A stretch of DNA of 64,000 bases from Oceanobacillus jeddahensis (GTDB lineage Bacteria; Bacillota; Bacilli; Bacillales; Amphibacillaceae). How positions within the stretch are numbered: the stretch's first letter is position 1; the number at the start of each line of letters is the position of its first letter. Under the pieces are notes generated by a model. The model had not been told where the DNA came from, did not search any database, and worked only from the letters and a program-made list of their open reading frames with translations. A program made the position numbers and the translations under genes. The DNA is taken from positions 248,001 through 312,000 of the forward strand of contig NZ_CCDM010000004.1 of NCBI RefSeq assembly GCF_000750635.1, read 5' to 3'. This document shows positions 25,371 to 34,432 of the stretch, one piece after another.

Positions 25371-26609
25371 TCATAAGCTCAAGTTAGAATACGCTTCTTC
25401 TTGATGATAGTAATTCCTTTTCGAATTATTCAATACAACCACATTAATGACTACTCCCAGGATTAAAAACGCAATGGAACCCGCAATATACGTTGCCCGA
25501 ATCTCAAATAATTCTGCAAACATTCCAATCGCAGCTGTAAATAGAATAATGAACATAGCCTCTATCAGACCAAAAACACTTGAAAATCTCCCCATCATCT
25601 CTACGGGTACGTTGTTTTGATAAAAGGTTAAAAATCCTGTATTTGCGAATGACAAGGCGAATGTTAATAGAAAAAACCCAATAGCCGCCAATATAAAGTT
25701 GCTCGAAAAGGAGAATATCAAATAGCCAACAGAAGTAGAAATAGATCCAAATCCAATGAGAATATATAGTTTTAAATACTTCGTAAATAAAGCGTTTATC
25801 AATGAACCAGCGATAATTCCCATTCCTGCTATACTTACTAAAAAGCCATAAGTACTTTCAGATAACGAAAGAACTTCGGTAGCAAATGCAGCTTCTAAAG
25901 AATCCAGCGCACTCATAAATACAATTACTCCACTAAATAGTACATAAACCAAGGCGATATGCGTATGGAGTTTACTAAAGCTGACAACTCTTTTCCAATC
26001 ATTAAAAATGATTGCCATACTGACTTTTTCCGAAATTACTTTTTCATTCCGTAATTCCAAGTTAGGAAGAAATAGAATAATAACAGCTGATATAAATAAA
26101 GCAACCGCATTTAATTGAATGGCTAAATAGGGAGAACCGAATAGAAACAGGACACCTGCAATAGAAGGTCCTAATATAAATCCGCATGAATTAATAAAAT
26201 TTCGAAGTGCATTAAATCTTTGCCGATCTCCTTTAGGAACTAATTTCGTCATATAAACCATTGAAGTCGGCTCAAAAATAGAACTTGCTATATTAATCAT
26301 AAAAACAAATACATAAATCAGAACGATGGAATCCATAAATGGCAACGCAAATATAAGTACCGCTCTAATGACATCCAATACAATCATTAAATTTCTTTTA
26401 TTTAGCCGATCAATAAAACTGCCAGACCAAAAATTGGTGCATAATGTCGCTACAGGTATCAATATATAAAGTACGGATACTGCTAATGGGGAAGCCGTCA
26501 TATCCAATACAATTAAGTTGAGCGCAATTAAATAAACCCAAGCCCCTAAATTGGAAATCCCAATCCCTGATAAAAGTAGTAATGGATCCTTCCATTTCAT
26601 AAACTTCAT
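25371..26609 (-). CDS. MFS transporter under T-box control
   Basis: 412 residues from ATG 26609 (MKFMKWKDPLLLLSG), chosen for AGGAGGG just upstream. About twelve hydrophobic segments; 'FWSGSFIDRLNKRNLMIV' is the loop 2-3 motif. The protein resembles MefA-type efflux and enterobactin-exporter MFS proteins (MFS_3), not an amino-acid permease of a known type. Expression should depend on a Ser-specific T-box leader directly upstream, so it is made when tRNA-Ser is uncharged. A role in export of a serine-related toxic compound or in serine balance is inference. Confidence 0.85.
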   Translation of the reverse strand: MKFMKWKDPLLLLSGIGISNLGAWVYLIALNLIVLDMTASPLAVSVLYILIPVATLCTNFWSGSFIDRLNKRNLMIVLDVIRAVLIFALPFMDSIVLIYVFVFMINIASSIFEPTSMVYMTKLVPKGDRQRFNALRNFINSCGFILGPSIAGVLFLFGSPYLAIQLNAVALFISAVIILFLPNLELRNEKVISEKVSMAIIFNDWKRVVSFSKLHTHIALVYVLFSGVIVFMSALDSLEAAFATEVLSLSESTYGFLVSIAGMGIIAGSLINALFTKYLKLYILIGFGSISTSVGYLIFSFSSNFILAAIGFFLLTFALSFANTGFLTFYQNNVPVEMMGRFSSVFGLIEAMFIILFTAAIGMFAELFEIRATYIAGSIAFLILGVVINVVVLNNSKRNYYHQEEAYSNLSL

Positions 26610-26647
26610 TTTAAGCCCTCCTAAATTCAAGATTTTTTATTATTTCT

Positions 26648-26955
26648 TAATAAAAAAAGAATCTCACCCCCAAAGTTATTTACTTTGAGGACGAGACTCC
26701 TTGAATTTAGAAGTTCGTGGTGCCACCCCACTTTGTTTCTATGTCACCATAGAAACCTTTTCAAGTACGATATCATCTCAAATGATATGTATACTCTATC
26801 TCTATAACGGGAGAACCCGGCACACCATCCGTCATTGAAAGAAACTTCCCATGTGCGACTCCGAGACTTGATTCAATGTATGCTTACATCCTCCATTTCC
26901 AGCTGCTGGAGTTCTCTGTTATGCTTGCATACATTTACTCTTCTCTTCCTTGCCT
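26648..26955 (-). promoter_or_regulatory. T-box leader, specifier UCA (serine)
   Basis: Stem I: AATGTATGC (26935-26927) pairs with GCATACATT (26883-26875). AGTA flanks the 5' arm and GAA the 3' arm, the loop-E motif of the specifier loop. The next three bases are UCA (26871-26869), followed by A, the same arrangement as in the Oceanobacillus glyQ T-box where GGC follows GAA. The T-box sequence GGGGTGGCACCACG is at 26729-26716; its UGGC can pair with a G73 CCA end, which fits tRNA-Ser. A competing terminator with seven U is at 26652-26699. Confidence 0.95.
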
Positions 26956-27113
26956 TTTGGATATATTTAGTGAATCAGTTAAAATTTATTAAAGAGAATA
27001 TTATCCTAGTGAATTATTTTTGTCAATCATTATTTTAAAGGTACTATGCATTTAAAACTTTTTATTTAATTATTATTTTTGACTAATAAAAGAAGACACC
27101 AATAGTAAAACTC

Positions 27114-27866
27114 TTACATATCTATTGCATCTACATTGCTGTGTAAAAACATGAGAGGTAAGATTTTAAAACCTTCCGCATAGTTGCAATCATCCTCTAC
27201 TTGCTTTGCATGTTCCGTTGCTTTATATGAAAGATAATTTGTTATAAACGTTAAATAGTCCCCGGAAAATTGACTTTTATGCGCTTGGAGAGCTTTTAAT
27301 TTTTTCTCCCAAAAGCTATCCACATTGATAAATGTGTTAGGATTCTTAGTCGTATAATATCCCATCACCTGAACTTTATGTTCTTTAAGATCCGCTTGCA
27401 ATTGCTCTGGATAAAACCTTGCATTTCCACTCATCCTTGCTGCAAAAGATGCAACTTTACCAGTAACGATATGATCGATATGCGTTTCATAATCGAGCCA
27501 GGGATCTACGGTAAAAATAATATCAGGGCATACTGTACGGATTACTCTTACTAACTCTCGCCTCAGTTCTTCACTATCATATAAATGTCCGTCAGGAAAA
27601 TCCAGCCAGTGTAATTGATTCACACCTAGAATGGAACTGGCTTTTTCCTGTTCCTTTTTTCTAATTTCTATTAATTCTTTCGTTGATAGAGTCTTATCAT
27701 TACTTCCAGAGCCACCGTCCGTAACGGTTAGATAATGTACATCCACCCCTTCAGAAGCAAGTTTTGCAATTGTCGCCCCTGCTCCAAATTCATTATCATC
27801 ATGGTGGGGTTGAATAAATAATGCCCGTTTCATATTGAAAGGATTTGGTATTTCAAAAGGAATCAT
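27114..27866 (-). CDS. PIG-L family deacetylase
   Basis: 250 residues from ATG 27866 (MIPFEIPNPFNMKR), six bases after AGGTG. The zinc site is 'FIQPHHDDNEFGAG' (PHxDDxE) with the third ligand in 'YETHIDHIVTG'. Members remove N-acetyl groups from sugars such as GlcNAc-malate (BshB in bacillithiol synthesis) or GlcNAc-inositol. The sequence is not clearly BshB, so the substrate is open; a detoxifying or sugar-deacetylating role is possible. Single-gene unit. Confidence 0.88.
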   Translation of the reverse strand: MIPFEIPNPFNMKRALFIQPHHDDNEFGAGATIAKLASEGVDVHYLTVTDGGSGSNDKTLSTKELIEIRKKEQEKASSILGVNQLHWLDFPDGHLYDSEELRRELVRVIRTVCPDIIFTVDPWLDYETHIDHIVTGKVASFAARMSGNARFYPEQLQADLKEHKVQVMGYYTTKNPNTFINVDSFWEKKLKALQAHKSQFSGDYLTFITNYLSYKATEHAKQVEDDCNYAEGFKILPLMFLHSNVDAIDM

Positions 27867-28029
27867 CTGCTTCACCTCGTTTATTATTTAAAATCATGAT
27901 CACTTTATAAATTACTATAATTTCTATGTCTTTTCAGCGTCTTATTATCATTCCACACAGTATTATTTAGCCTTTTAACTTAAGTACTTTCCACTGCAAT
28001 GATACCTATTGCAGAAAAATTCATTGAAT

Positions 28030-28518
28030 TTAATTAGAAGATGTAATTGAATAGATTGCTTGTTCAGCTCCGAATCTGCTAATTGTTTTTTCTAATTCCA
28101 TGCCTAACCTCTCCAAAAGCTTACAAGAGGATGTATTTACAGTTTGCGTTTCAGCAACTATTTTAGGGAGGTTTAATTCATTTAAGCCATAATCAATTAC
28201 CAACTGAACTACCTCTGTTGCATAACCCTTTCCCCACCAATTTGGTAAAAATTGATAGGAAACTTCAAGGTAAGTGCCATCATGGTGAGGATCAAGCGAA
28301 ACTAATCCAATAAAGGTATCCATGTGTTTTTCTCTTACAACCCAATAAAAAGAATTATCATTTATTTTAAGCATTTCATCCAATGCTGCTTCAATTGAAT
28401 CCTCTTGACGTACACCACCAAGAAATTTTCTTACTTCACGATCTACATATAATTTTTTCACATCCACATAATCAGATTTTTGGAAGGTGTTAATGGTACA
28501 TCGTTTTGATTCAAACAA
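28030..28518 (-). CDS. GNAT-family N-acetyltransferase
   Basis: 162 residues from TTG 28518. 'QFLPNWWGKGYATEVVQLVID' carries the acetyl-CoA loop and 'AETQTVNTSSCKLLERLGMEL' the terminal region, as in RimJ/RimL proteins. AGGAG lies twelve bases before the TTG, rather far; the in-frame ATT or ATA codons just upstream are better spaced, so the start is uncertain by two codons. Substrate unknown. Confidence 0.85.
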   Translation of the reverse strand: MFESKRCTINTFQKSDYVDVKKLYVDREVRKFLGGVRQEDSIEAALDEMLKINDNSFYWVVREKHMDTFIGLVSLDPHHDGTYLEVSYQFLPNWWGKGYATEVVQLVIDYGLNELNLPKIVAETQTVNTSSCKLLERLGMELEKTISRFGAEQAIYSITSSN

Positions 28519-28712
28519 TATAATTCAGCTCCTGATATCAAATTTATAACCTTTTCATCACCTTCTGAAAACTACTCTCTTTGATCTAATAATCCATCGT
28601 AATAATATCCTCTTATTTCTTCTTGTTCGAATTAAAGATACGTTAACATCGTCATGGTTTTCATGGTTTATAATTACTTTTGTATATCATCATGCAATTT
28701 AAGACAACTTTC

Positions 28713-29120
28713 TTAATCTTTTTTTTTATCTTGAAACAATAATTCAGCGAAAGTTAATATAAGTGAAAGGATTAACTTTGTTTCCAAAGAAAGAATAATA
28801 CTGTTCATAAACGCATCTACAGTCATAATAACAATCCAATTTGTTGCAAATCCAAATAGAAATTCGATGACAAGCGTGGTTATTTTCCCCGATAATTTTT
28901 CAACGGTTAATTTAGCCAAGGCGCCCATAAATAAATCAATTATCAATCCCAGAATAAAAGCACTTATGACAAAAATGATTAATGACCAAATGGATTCATA
29001 TTGAACACCAAGCAGTACAAAAATTCCTGTTATGCCAAAAAAGTAAATTGCCATTAAAATTCCTACTATAAATATAACAAAGAGTGTCATTCCAATTATA
29101 TTTTTTGTCTTTTCTTTCAT
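28713..29120 (-). CDS. YrvL-like membrane protein
   Basis: 135 residues with four hydrophobic helices: 'IIGMTLFVIFIVGILMAIYF', 'LIIFVISAFILGLIIDLFMG', 'ITTLVIEFLFGFATNWIVIM' and 'LILSLILTFAEL'. The layout fits the YrvL/YvrL family; in B. subtilis YvrL restrains the SigO-RsoA sigma factor. No such sigma factor is seen here, so the role is uncertain. AGGAG is rather far (about 14 bases) from the ATG. Confidence 0.65.
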   Translation of the reverse strand: MKEKTKNIIGMTLFVIFIVGILMAIYFFGITGIFVLLGVQYESIWSLIIFVISAFILGLIIDLFMGALAKLTVEKLSGKITTLVIEFLFGFATNWIVIMTVDAFMNSIILSLETKLILSLILTFAELLFQDKKKD

Positions 29121-29241
29121 AGATAGATATATCTCTCCTCTTCTACTAATTGCCTCAAATGTTAAATGAAAATATTGTAAATTTACTTTAACATATATTT
29201 ATCATTTTGAATGAAATTTCGTTTAATGTGCTTTTAACTTA

Positions 29242-29529
29242 TTAACTAGCAGCTAATGAAAAAGCAATTTTGGCACCAACAGGAATAGAAGCCCATGTTA
29301 TTAAAAGCGATATAATAAAAATAGGTTTGAAATCTTTAAAAAACTGAATCACTGCTAATATCGCCCCAATCCCCCAAATAACAAGGATGGTAAAAAACTC
29401 AGGTGCTACAAAAGTTTTGTCTGTATAGTTTTCAGCAATTGTTCCTTAAGCAAAAAACAAAGAAATTACAAAAGCAACTACCCCAGTTATTAAAATATTT
29501 ACCAAAGCGGTTGTCTGTCGTTTACTCAT
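29242..29529 (-). pseudogene. Three-helix membrane protein with an in-frame stop
   Basis: From ATG 29529, behind GGGGAGAGAAG, the frame reads MSKRQTTALVNILITG and a first helix, then hits TAA at codon 28 (29446-29448). The same frame runs on without further stop to 29242 and encodes two more helices ('FFTILVIWGIGAILAVIQFF' and 'FIISLLITWASIPVG'). A single substitution (for example TCA or TTA to TAA) explains this. So the gene is either recently inactivated or a sequencing error. Family not recognised. Confidence 0.7.
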
Positions 29530-29763
29530 CTTCTCTCCCCTTTCAGCTTAAAAATTTCAGCTGCATATTTAGTAGATCTCACACAAGCTCTCAGAAGGAA
29601 TAATAAAATCACACAAATATTCATTTTGACTTTTCATCAAATTCTACGAGTATCACATTAGGTTAAATATGGTAATAGTTCTAAATACATGAAAAAGCAC
29701 CCGTAACCCTTCTATAGTGAAAGTACCAACAAGTCAAAATAGCGAGGTGTTACCAGTGCAGTT

Positions 29764-29925
29764 TCATTTTATCACGGAGAACCGCCCGTAAAACTCCCGC
29801 CACAAAATAAAGAGCGAAAATAAATTTATTTAGGCGGGAGATAACGGGCGCTAACTCCCTGAATCACTAAGGCTAATTCAGTGGGAGAAGGGCGTAAACT
29901 CCCACTGAATGAAGTTTCGTTTTAT
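29764..29925 (-). repeat. Structured intergenic repeat, copy A
   Basis: Read on the minus strand it starts ATAAAACGAAACTTCATT. A hairpin follows, CAGTGGGAG with CTCCCACTG; then a single-stranded joint; then a second hairpin, CGCCCGTTATCTCCCGCC with GGCGGGAGTTTTACGGGCG. It ends GTGATAAAAT. The whole arrangement recurs at 54648-54876 and in part at 56083. No coding. The rest of the 29,530-30,158 gap shows nothing further that I can name. Confidence 0.75.
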
Positions 29926-30158
29926 CAATAAATTCATCCAATTTCCAAAAAACGTGAAAATATACAATTTGATGATACAATTCATTTCATCATTTACATA
30001 TTCCCTATCAACGAAAATAAATGGATCTCTTTGTCAAATGGATCCTTATATTCAACCGTATATCCCTATCAATCGTACATGTAGTTGTGACGATTAGGCC
30101 AACGCTGTTTGACGCAAAGTTTACTGATAAGAAAGCATTGCTTTTAGTTTCATAATGA

Positions 30159-31076
30159 TTAACTTTTCACAGCATGAATGTAATGAATTGTCTCGAATGC
30201 AGACAAATAGTCTGTACGATTGCGAAAGAATTTTTCATTAATAGCAACAGGTGATAAATGTTCATTAATGTGTAATCCTAAGCTTTCTAACAATCCCTCG
30301 ATTTCATCATAGGTAAAACATGATTTCATCGGTTCACCACTAGCGGAAGCCATTTGAACCATATTTTGAACACGATGAGACATTCCTTTTTCTTTAAAAA
30401 GATTTTCATCTGCATAATCAAAAACGATTGAGCTCCCTGATGGGACTTCGGTAAATAATTTATTCATTAAATTGACTATTTCCTCTTTTGTTAAATAATA
30501 AGAAACACCTAAAAGACTAAATAAAGTTTCTTGGTTCGTCTCAAAGCCTTTTTCTACTAGATTTTGAACAGTAAAATTCTTGGTGAAGTCGGCTGAAACA
30601 AAATGAAGATTGTCTGGAATTTGATAATCAGCGTCTGCTAATCTTAACTTTTTAAAATCTTGTGTTGCAGGGTGATCGATTTCATATATTTCTATGCGGT
30701 CATTTAATTCTGGGTGTCGTAAACAAAAGGTGTCTAATCCTGCCCCTAAAATGACATACTGTTTCACACCTTGCGACATTGCATGAAATAATACATTTTC
30801 ACAATAGGCCGCACGCGCTAAAGGGGTTGGAGAAAGCTGGACTTGTGTAATCCATTTTAAAATTTCTTCCGGATCATTTTGAAACTCACTTGCAATTTGA
30901 CTATTAAAGAATTGAATTCCATTAATCATGTTCTCACGAATATCCGAAAATTCTTTTTGAGTAATTATTTCTTTGGCAATATAATCGTCAAAAATTTTAG
31001 GTGTATCATATTTACTGTGGTACGCTCGTCCAAAAGCTGAGATTAAGGAAGTTAAACTTGCTTCATTTTTCTTCAT
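30159..31076 (-). CDS. Class I SAM-dependent methyltransferase (leucine carboxyl methyltransferase fold)
   Basis: 305 residues from ATG 31076 (MKKNEASLTSLISAFGRAYH), backed by AAGGAG. SAM-binding motif I is 'QYVILGAGLDTFCLRHP', followed by 'EIYEIDHPATQDFKKLRL' with the acidic ribose-binding residue and 'LHFVSADFTKN'. This is the LCM / TIGR00027 type of O-methyltransferase, usually acting on small acids such as polyketides. It has its own perfect promoter and a leader terminator, so expression is likely induced. Substrate unknown. Confidence 0.88.
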   Translation of the reverse strand: MKKNEASLTSLISAFGRAYHSKYDTPKIFDDYIAKEIITQKEFSDIRENMINGIQFFNSQIASEFQNDPEEILKWITQVQLSPTPLARAAYCENVLFHAMSQGVKQYVILGAGLDTFCLRHPELNDRIEIYEIDHPATQDFKKLRLADADYQIPDNLHFVSADFTKNFTVQNLVEKGFETNQETLFSLLGVSYYLTKEEIVNLMNKLFTEVPSGSSIVFDYADENLFKEKGMSHRVQNMVQMASASGEPMKSCFTYDEIEGLLESLGLHINEHLSPVAINEKFFRNRTDYLSAFETIHYIHAVKS

Positions 31077-31094
31077 GCAATCATCCTGCTCCTT

Positions 31095-31187
31095 ATAAAA
31101 AAATAAGATTCCCCCGGCCAGGAGAACCTTATTATACACAATAAAATTTTAATTGTAAATTATAGCATAAATAAATTATTTTGTCAA
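31095..31187 (-). promoter_or_regulatory. Sigma-A promoter followed by a leader terminator
   Basis: Minus strand: -35 TTGACA (31187-31182), 17-base spacer, -10 TATAAT (31164-31159). About 20 bases after the expected start lies a 13-bp hairpin (AATAAGGTTCTCC with GGGGGAATCTTATT) and seven U (31133-31097), then the gene's own ribosome site. A terminator between promoter and gene marks a transcription attenuator. The leader is too short for an obvious competing hairpin. Confidence 0.8.
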
Positions 31188-31290
31188 ATTTGAACACTAT
31201 TAAACTTACATAAAAATGATTGGATACTTCTTACCCATTACTTCTTTTCAACATGACGTCCATTCGTTTTGTATTAAAAAGACAGACTAA

Positions 31291-31824
31291 TTATCTATAC
31301 GTTTTTTTCAAAATACCGTACACTTCTACATCCTCATAGTTTCCCATCCTAAAAACATCTTCTTTCAATGTTCCTTCGTAGCTTAAACCGATTTTTCGCA
31401 TTACTTTTGCTGATGCTATATTTTTCTTCATAACAGGTGCCCAGATCCGGTTGAGATTTAATTCATTAAATCCAAAATCAAGTATTCTCTTTGAGGCCTC
31501 TGTAGCAAATCCTTTTCCCCAAAAGTCTTTTCCTATCCAATAAGCCAGTTCTCCTTTATTATGTACCTTATCAATTCGGATGGTCATTGTTCCAATTAAC
31601 TGATTTTCATCTTTTACCACTACTGCAAATGGATAAGCATCCCCATTCTTCAAAAGCGTAGAATGACTATTTATCCAATCTCCCACTTTCTCTGTTGTAT
31701 ATGGGTAGGGAATAAAAGTTGTCTCTGCAATGGCTTTATCATCAGCTATTTTCTGAACAGTAGATATATCAGATATATGATACGGTCTCAAAAGTAACCG
31801 TTCTGTCTCTATTTGTTGCAGCAT
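31291..31824 (-). CDS. GNAT-family N-acetyltransferase (RimJ/RimL-like)
   Basis: 177 residues. 'ETERLLLRPYHISDISTVQ' opens the domain, 'LAYWIGKDFWGKGFATEASK' has the acetyl-CoA loop, and 'VMKKNIASAKVMRKIGLSYEG' with 'LKEDVFRMGNYEDVEVYGIL' closes it. This is the typical YoaA/RimJ layout. AGAGGTG precedes the ATG. Single-gene unit; substrate unknown. Confidence 0.9.
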   Translation of the reverse strand: MLQQIETERLLLRPYHISDISTVQKIADDKAIAETTFIPYPYTTEKVGDWINSHSTLLKNGDAYPFAVVVKDENQLIGTMTIRIDKVHNKGELAYWIGKDFWGKGFATEASKRILDFGFNELNLNRIWAPVMKKNIASAKVMRKIGLSYEGTLKEDVFRMGNYEDVEVYGILKKTYR

Positions 31825-32116
31825 TATTCATCACACCTCTCTTTGCCTATATTAAATTATCATGCAAGAAAAGATAATAACCGTTACTCATTTCTACTGT
31901 GCCGAACACGGTGCCTCTACACCCGACATAGAAATTATCATTAAAATGTAGGGCCCTTCCACTTCTGATTTTATCAGAGTTTTCCTTGTTTCAGATAGAA
32001 TAGTATTTACGGTTGCTGAAGTAGTGTTTATATTAATTACCTTCCCTTTTTTCACCGCACATAGTAGCCCAAGAAGAAAATATTTTTGTTAACCAAATTT
32101 CCTAATTTAACTTTCA

Positions 32117-32689
32117 TCATAGATCAAAAATAAGCTTGTTTCTATATTGTTGAGGAGATTTCTGTGTCTGTTTTTGAAATGCATGATAAAAACTGGAATA
32201 ACTTTGAAATCCTACTTCATAACAGATTTCCATAATGGTTAAATCCGTATTTTTCAAAAGTTGAACAGCCTTATCCACTCGAATATTCTCTAAGTAAGAA
32301 CGAGGGGTTCTTGATGTATGCTTTTTAAAAATTCGTCCTAAATGATATGGGCTTATGCCGATATTTTGGGCTATTTGTTTCAATGTAAGCTTTTCCGTAT
32401 AATGTCCCTTGATATACGCTTTCGTATCATTAATGATCTCCATGATCGGATTAAAATCAAGCCTATCTGGTTGGCATCTTTTGCAAGGTCGAAAACCTGC
32501 TTCTTTTGCCTCTTCAATTGTTTGAAAAAAAGTGATATTTTCTTTATTAGGGGTTCTCGATTTACAAGATGGTCGACAAAAGATTCCTGTTGTTTTTACC
32601 GCATAGAAAAATAGACCGTCATAGGAATCGTCACAGCTATTAGCAATTTTAAGCATTTCATTAAAAGAAAACTTTGTATAAACAGCCAT
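32117..32689 (-). CDS. adaA: AdaA-type methylphosphotriester-DNA methyltransferase and activator
   Basis: 190 residues from ATG 32689 (MAVYTKFSFNEML), with AGGAGGTG upstream. The N-terminal Ada zinc domain has its four Cys in 'IFCRPSCKSR' and 'FRPCKRCQPDR'; the Cys of the first pair accepts a methyl group from DNA phosphotriesters. Two AraC helix-turn-helix units follow ('LTLKQIAQNIGISPYHLGRI' and 'IMEICYEVGFQSYSSFYHAF'). Size and order match B. subtilis AdaA. Here the partner is an APC permease gene, not adaB or alkA, which is unusual. Confidence 0.92.
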   Translation of the reverse strand: MAVYTKFSFNEMLKIANSCDDSYDGLFFYAVKTTGIFCRPSCKSRTPNKENITFFQTIEEAKEAGFRPCKRCQPDRLDFNPIMEIINDTKAYIKGHYTEKLTLKQIAQNIGISPYHLGRIFKKHTSRTPRSYLENIRVDKAVQLLKNTDLTIMEICYEVGFQSYSSFYHAFQKQTQKSPQQYRNKLIFDL

Positions 32690-32716
32690 TCCGTTCACCT
32701 CCTGTTTGTTCATGTT

Positions 32717-33961
32717 TTACTTGTTTTTCTTACAAAATATATAAGCTATATAGATAGAAACAACGATTAATGGCACGATAATATATGAGCGAAAAAATGG
32801 AAGAACAAGTGTACATAAAACCATGGCAACTAACGAGCACCACCAAGGCAATGTTCCTTTTTTAAACAGTTTAACACCAGCAGCCATCGAAAGAATATAC
32901 ACCAGAATTCCTAAAGATGTTGGGATAAATAAAATATCGTTAAATGTAAGAGAAAGCGCACTTGTAATGAAAACTCCTGCTCCAGCGAACAGAACAACGA
33001 ACAAAACCATACGTCTTGATATATGGATTTTGGGATGTAACTTAGAAAAATAAGCAGGAAATGCCCCATCTCTGCTTAGTGAATATCCCAGCTGGGTCAG
33101 GCTTGCGACGAATGCGTTTGCTGTACCTGTACAAATGATAAAAGCAAGAATACCCGTAAGTAATTGAGCATTTACTCCAAGAGTATCATTCATAATCATG
33201 GCAATAGGGGATAAATTACTTTCTTCATTACCATACGTCCCCGTCCCTATCGTTATGAAGCTAAGTGCAAGAAAAAGCAAACCTATAATGATGACACTAA
33301 TAATGGTACTTTTTACGATATGTTGTTTAGGCTGTTTAAAATGATTAGCAAGATTGCAAATGGCTTCCCAACCAAAAAATGCCCAAAAAATGACGGTTAT
33401 AGCAGATCCAATGGAACCACTTCCACTTGGGAAGAACGGAATGAATTGACTCCAGCTTATACTAGGGATGGACAATACAATCGCCGTTACTAACAAAAGA
33501 AATAAACATCCACTTAATAATAATGCTATTTTACCACTTACTTGAATACCGAAATAATTCGTAATCCCGGCAACAACTAAAATGAACAAAGCAAAAAACG
33601 AAATTTGAGTTGGAGAAAAATCAAGAGCATTGCCTAAATAATAAGCACCTGTTAAAGCTACAATCGTCTGTCCAACAGCTGCTGTAACAAAATAGAACCA
33701 TCCGACGATATTCCCTAAATGTTTCCCAAATGAATTACGTACAAACGTAGCAGTTCCTCCAGCGTCCGGGTATTCTCTTGCTAAACAAGCAAAGGAGTAA
33801 GCAAGTGGAAAACTAATAATAATTACAATCAGCCAAGCTATTATGGAAGCTGGACCAGCTATGGAAGCCGTAACACCTGATAAAAAAAGCACACCTGACC
33901 CTAAAACCGTTGCAATATATAAAGCAATACCTTGAAACAGTCCAATAGATTGATAATACAT
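32717..33961 (-). CDS. APC-family permease (YjeH-like)
   Basis: 414 residues, about twelve hydrophobic helices. 'ALYIATVLGSGVLFLSGVTA' is the APC helix-1 with its GSGV substrate motif and 'FWAFFGWEAICNLANHFKQP' the helix-6 region. YjeH-type members export methionine and branched-chain amino acids. AGAGGTGAC precedes the ATG. AdaA follows within 30 bases, so the two are co-transcribed and the permease is presumably induced by alkylation. Direction and substrate are inferred. Confidence 0.85.
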   Translation of the reverse strand: MYYQSIGLFQGIALYIATVLGSGVLFLSGVTASIAGPASIIAWLIVIIISFPLAYSFACLAREYPDAGGTATFVRNSFGKHLGNIVGWFYFVTAAVGQTIVALTGAYYLGNALDFSPTQISFFALFILVVAGITNYFGIQVSGKIALLLSGCLFLLLVTAIVLSIPSISWSQFIPFFPSGSGSIGSAITVIFWAFFGWEAICNLANHFKQPKQHIVKSTIISVIIIGLLFLALSFITIGTGTYGNEESNLSPIAMIMNDTLGVNAQLLTGILAFIICTGTANAFVASLTQLGYSLSRDGAFPAYFSKLHPKIHISRRMVLFVVLFAGAGVFITSALSLTFNDILFIPTSLGILVYILSMAAGVKLFKKGTLPWWCSLVAMVLCTLVLPFFRSYIIVPLIVVSIYIAYIFCKKNK

Positions 33962-34432
33962 GTAGTCACCTCTTTTCTACATGCATTATACTAAGGAAGG
34001 TTTGCAATACACATTCGGATTTTTGCTTTTTAATTTTTTGACAAAAAAACTACATTTTAAACTATTTTTAGCCAATATAAGTGGATAACTTTTTTTGACA
34101 AGATTTCAATAAGCCATTTTTATTTATCTTTTCTTTTGGGTATCACTCATTAAAATAAGTAATAAAAGCAATAACAACGACCGCATCGAAACAATTTAAG
34201 AATACATGCATTACAAGCCTGGTGGAAACCAAATGATTATCTTGGTGTGGATGGAGAAAAGTTACTGACAATGACATGTCACAAGAAGATGTCGTAGAAC
34301 TGATTTAAAACCAGCAGCAAAGGTAATTGGTAAGGTTGGAATAAATGTTAAGCTTTTTTACGGGAATAAACATAAATAATAATGGTATAATTCAATAATA
34401 AGAAGCTATTATTCAGAAATGGCGGTGATGAT
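33962..34432. other. Gene-free stretch with a coding relic
   Basis: No intact gene. On the plus strand at about 34170-34310 a frame reads 'LRIHALQAWWKPNDYLGVDG' and then shifts to end 'SQEDVVELI'. This looks like the tail of a lost protein that I cannot name. TATAAT near 33985 (minus strand) may serve the APC-adaA operon. Confidence 0.35.

Noticed and set aside
28513..28713. Possible structured leader upstream of GNAT
   Set aside because: No conserved riboswitch motif or stable hairpin recognised.
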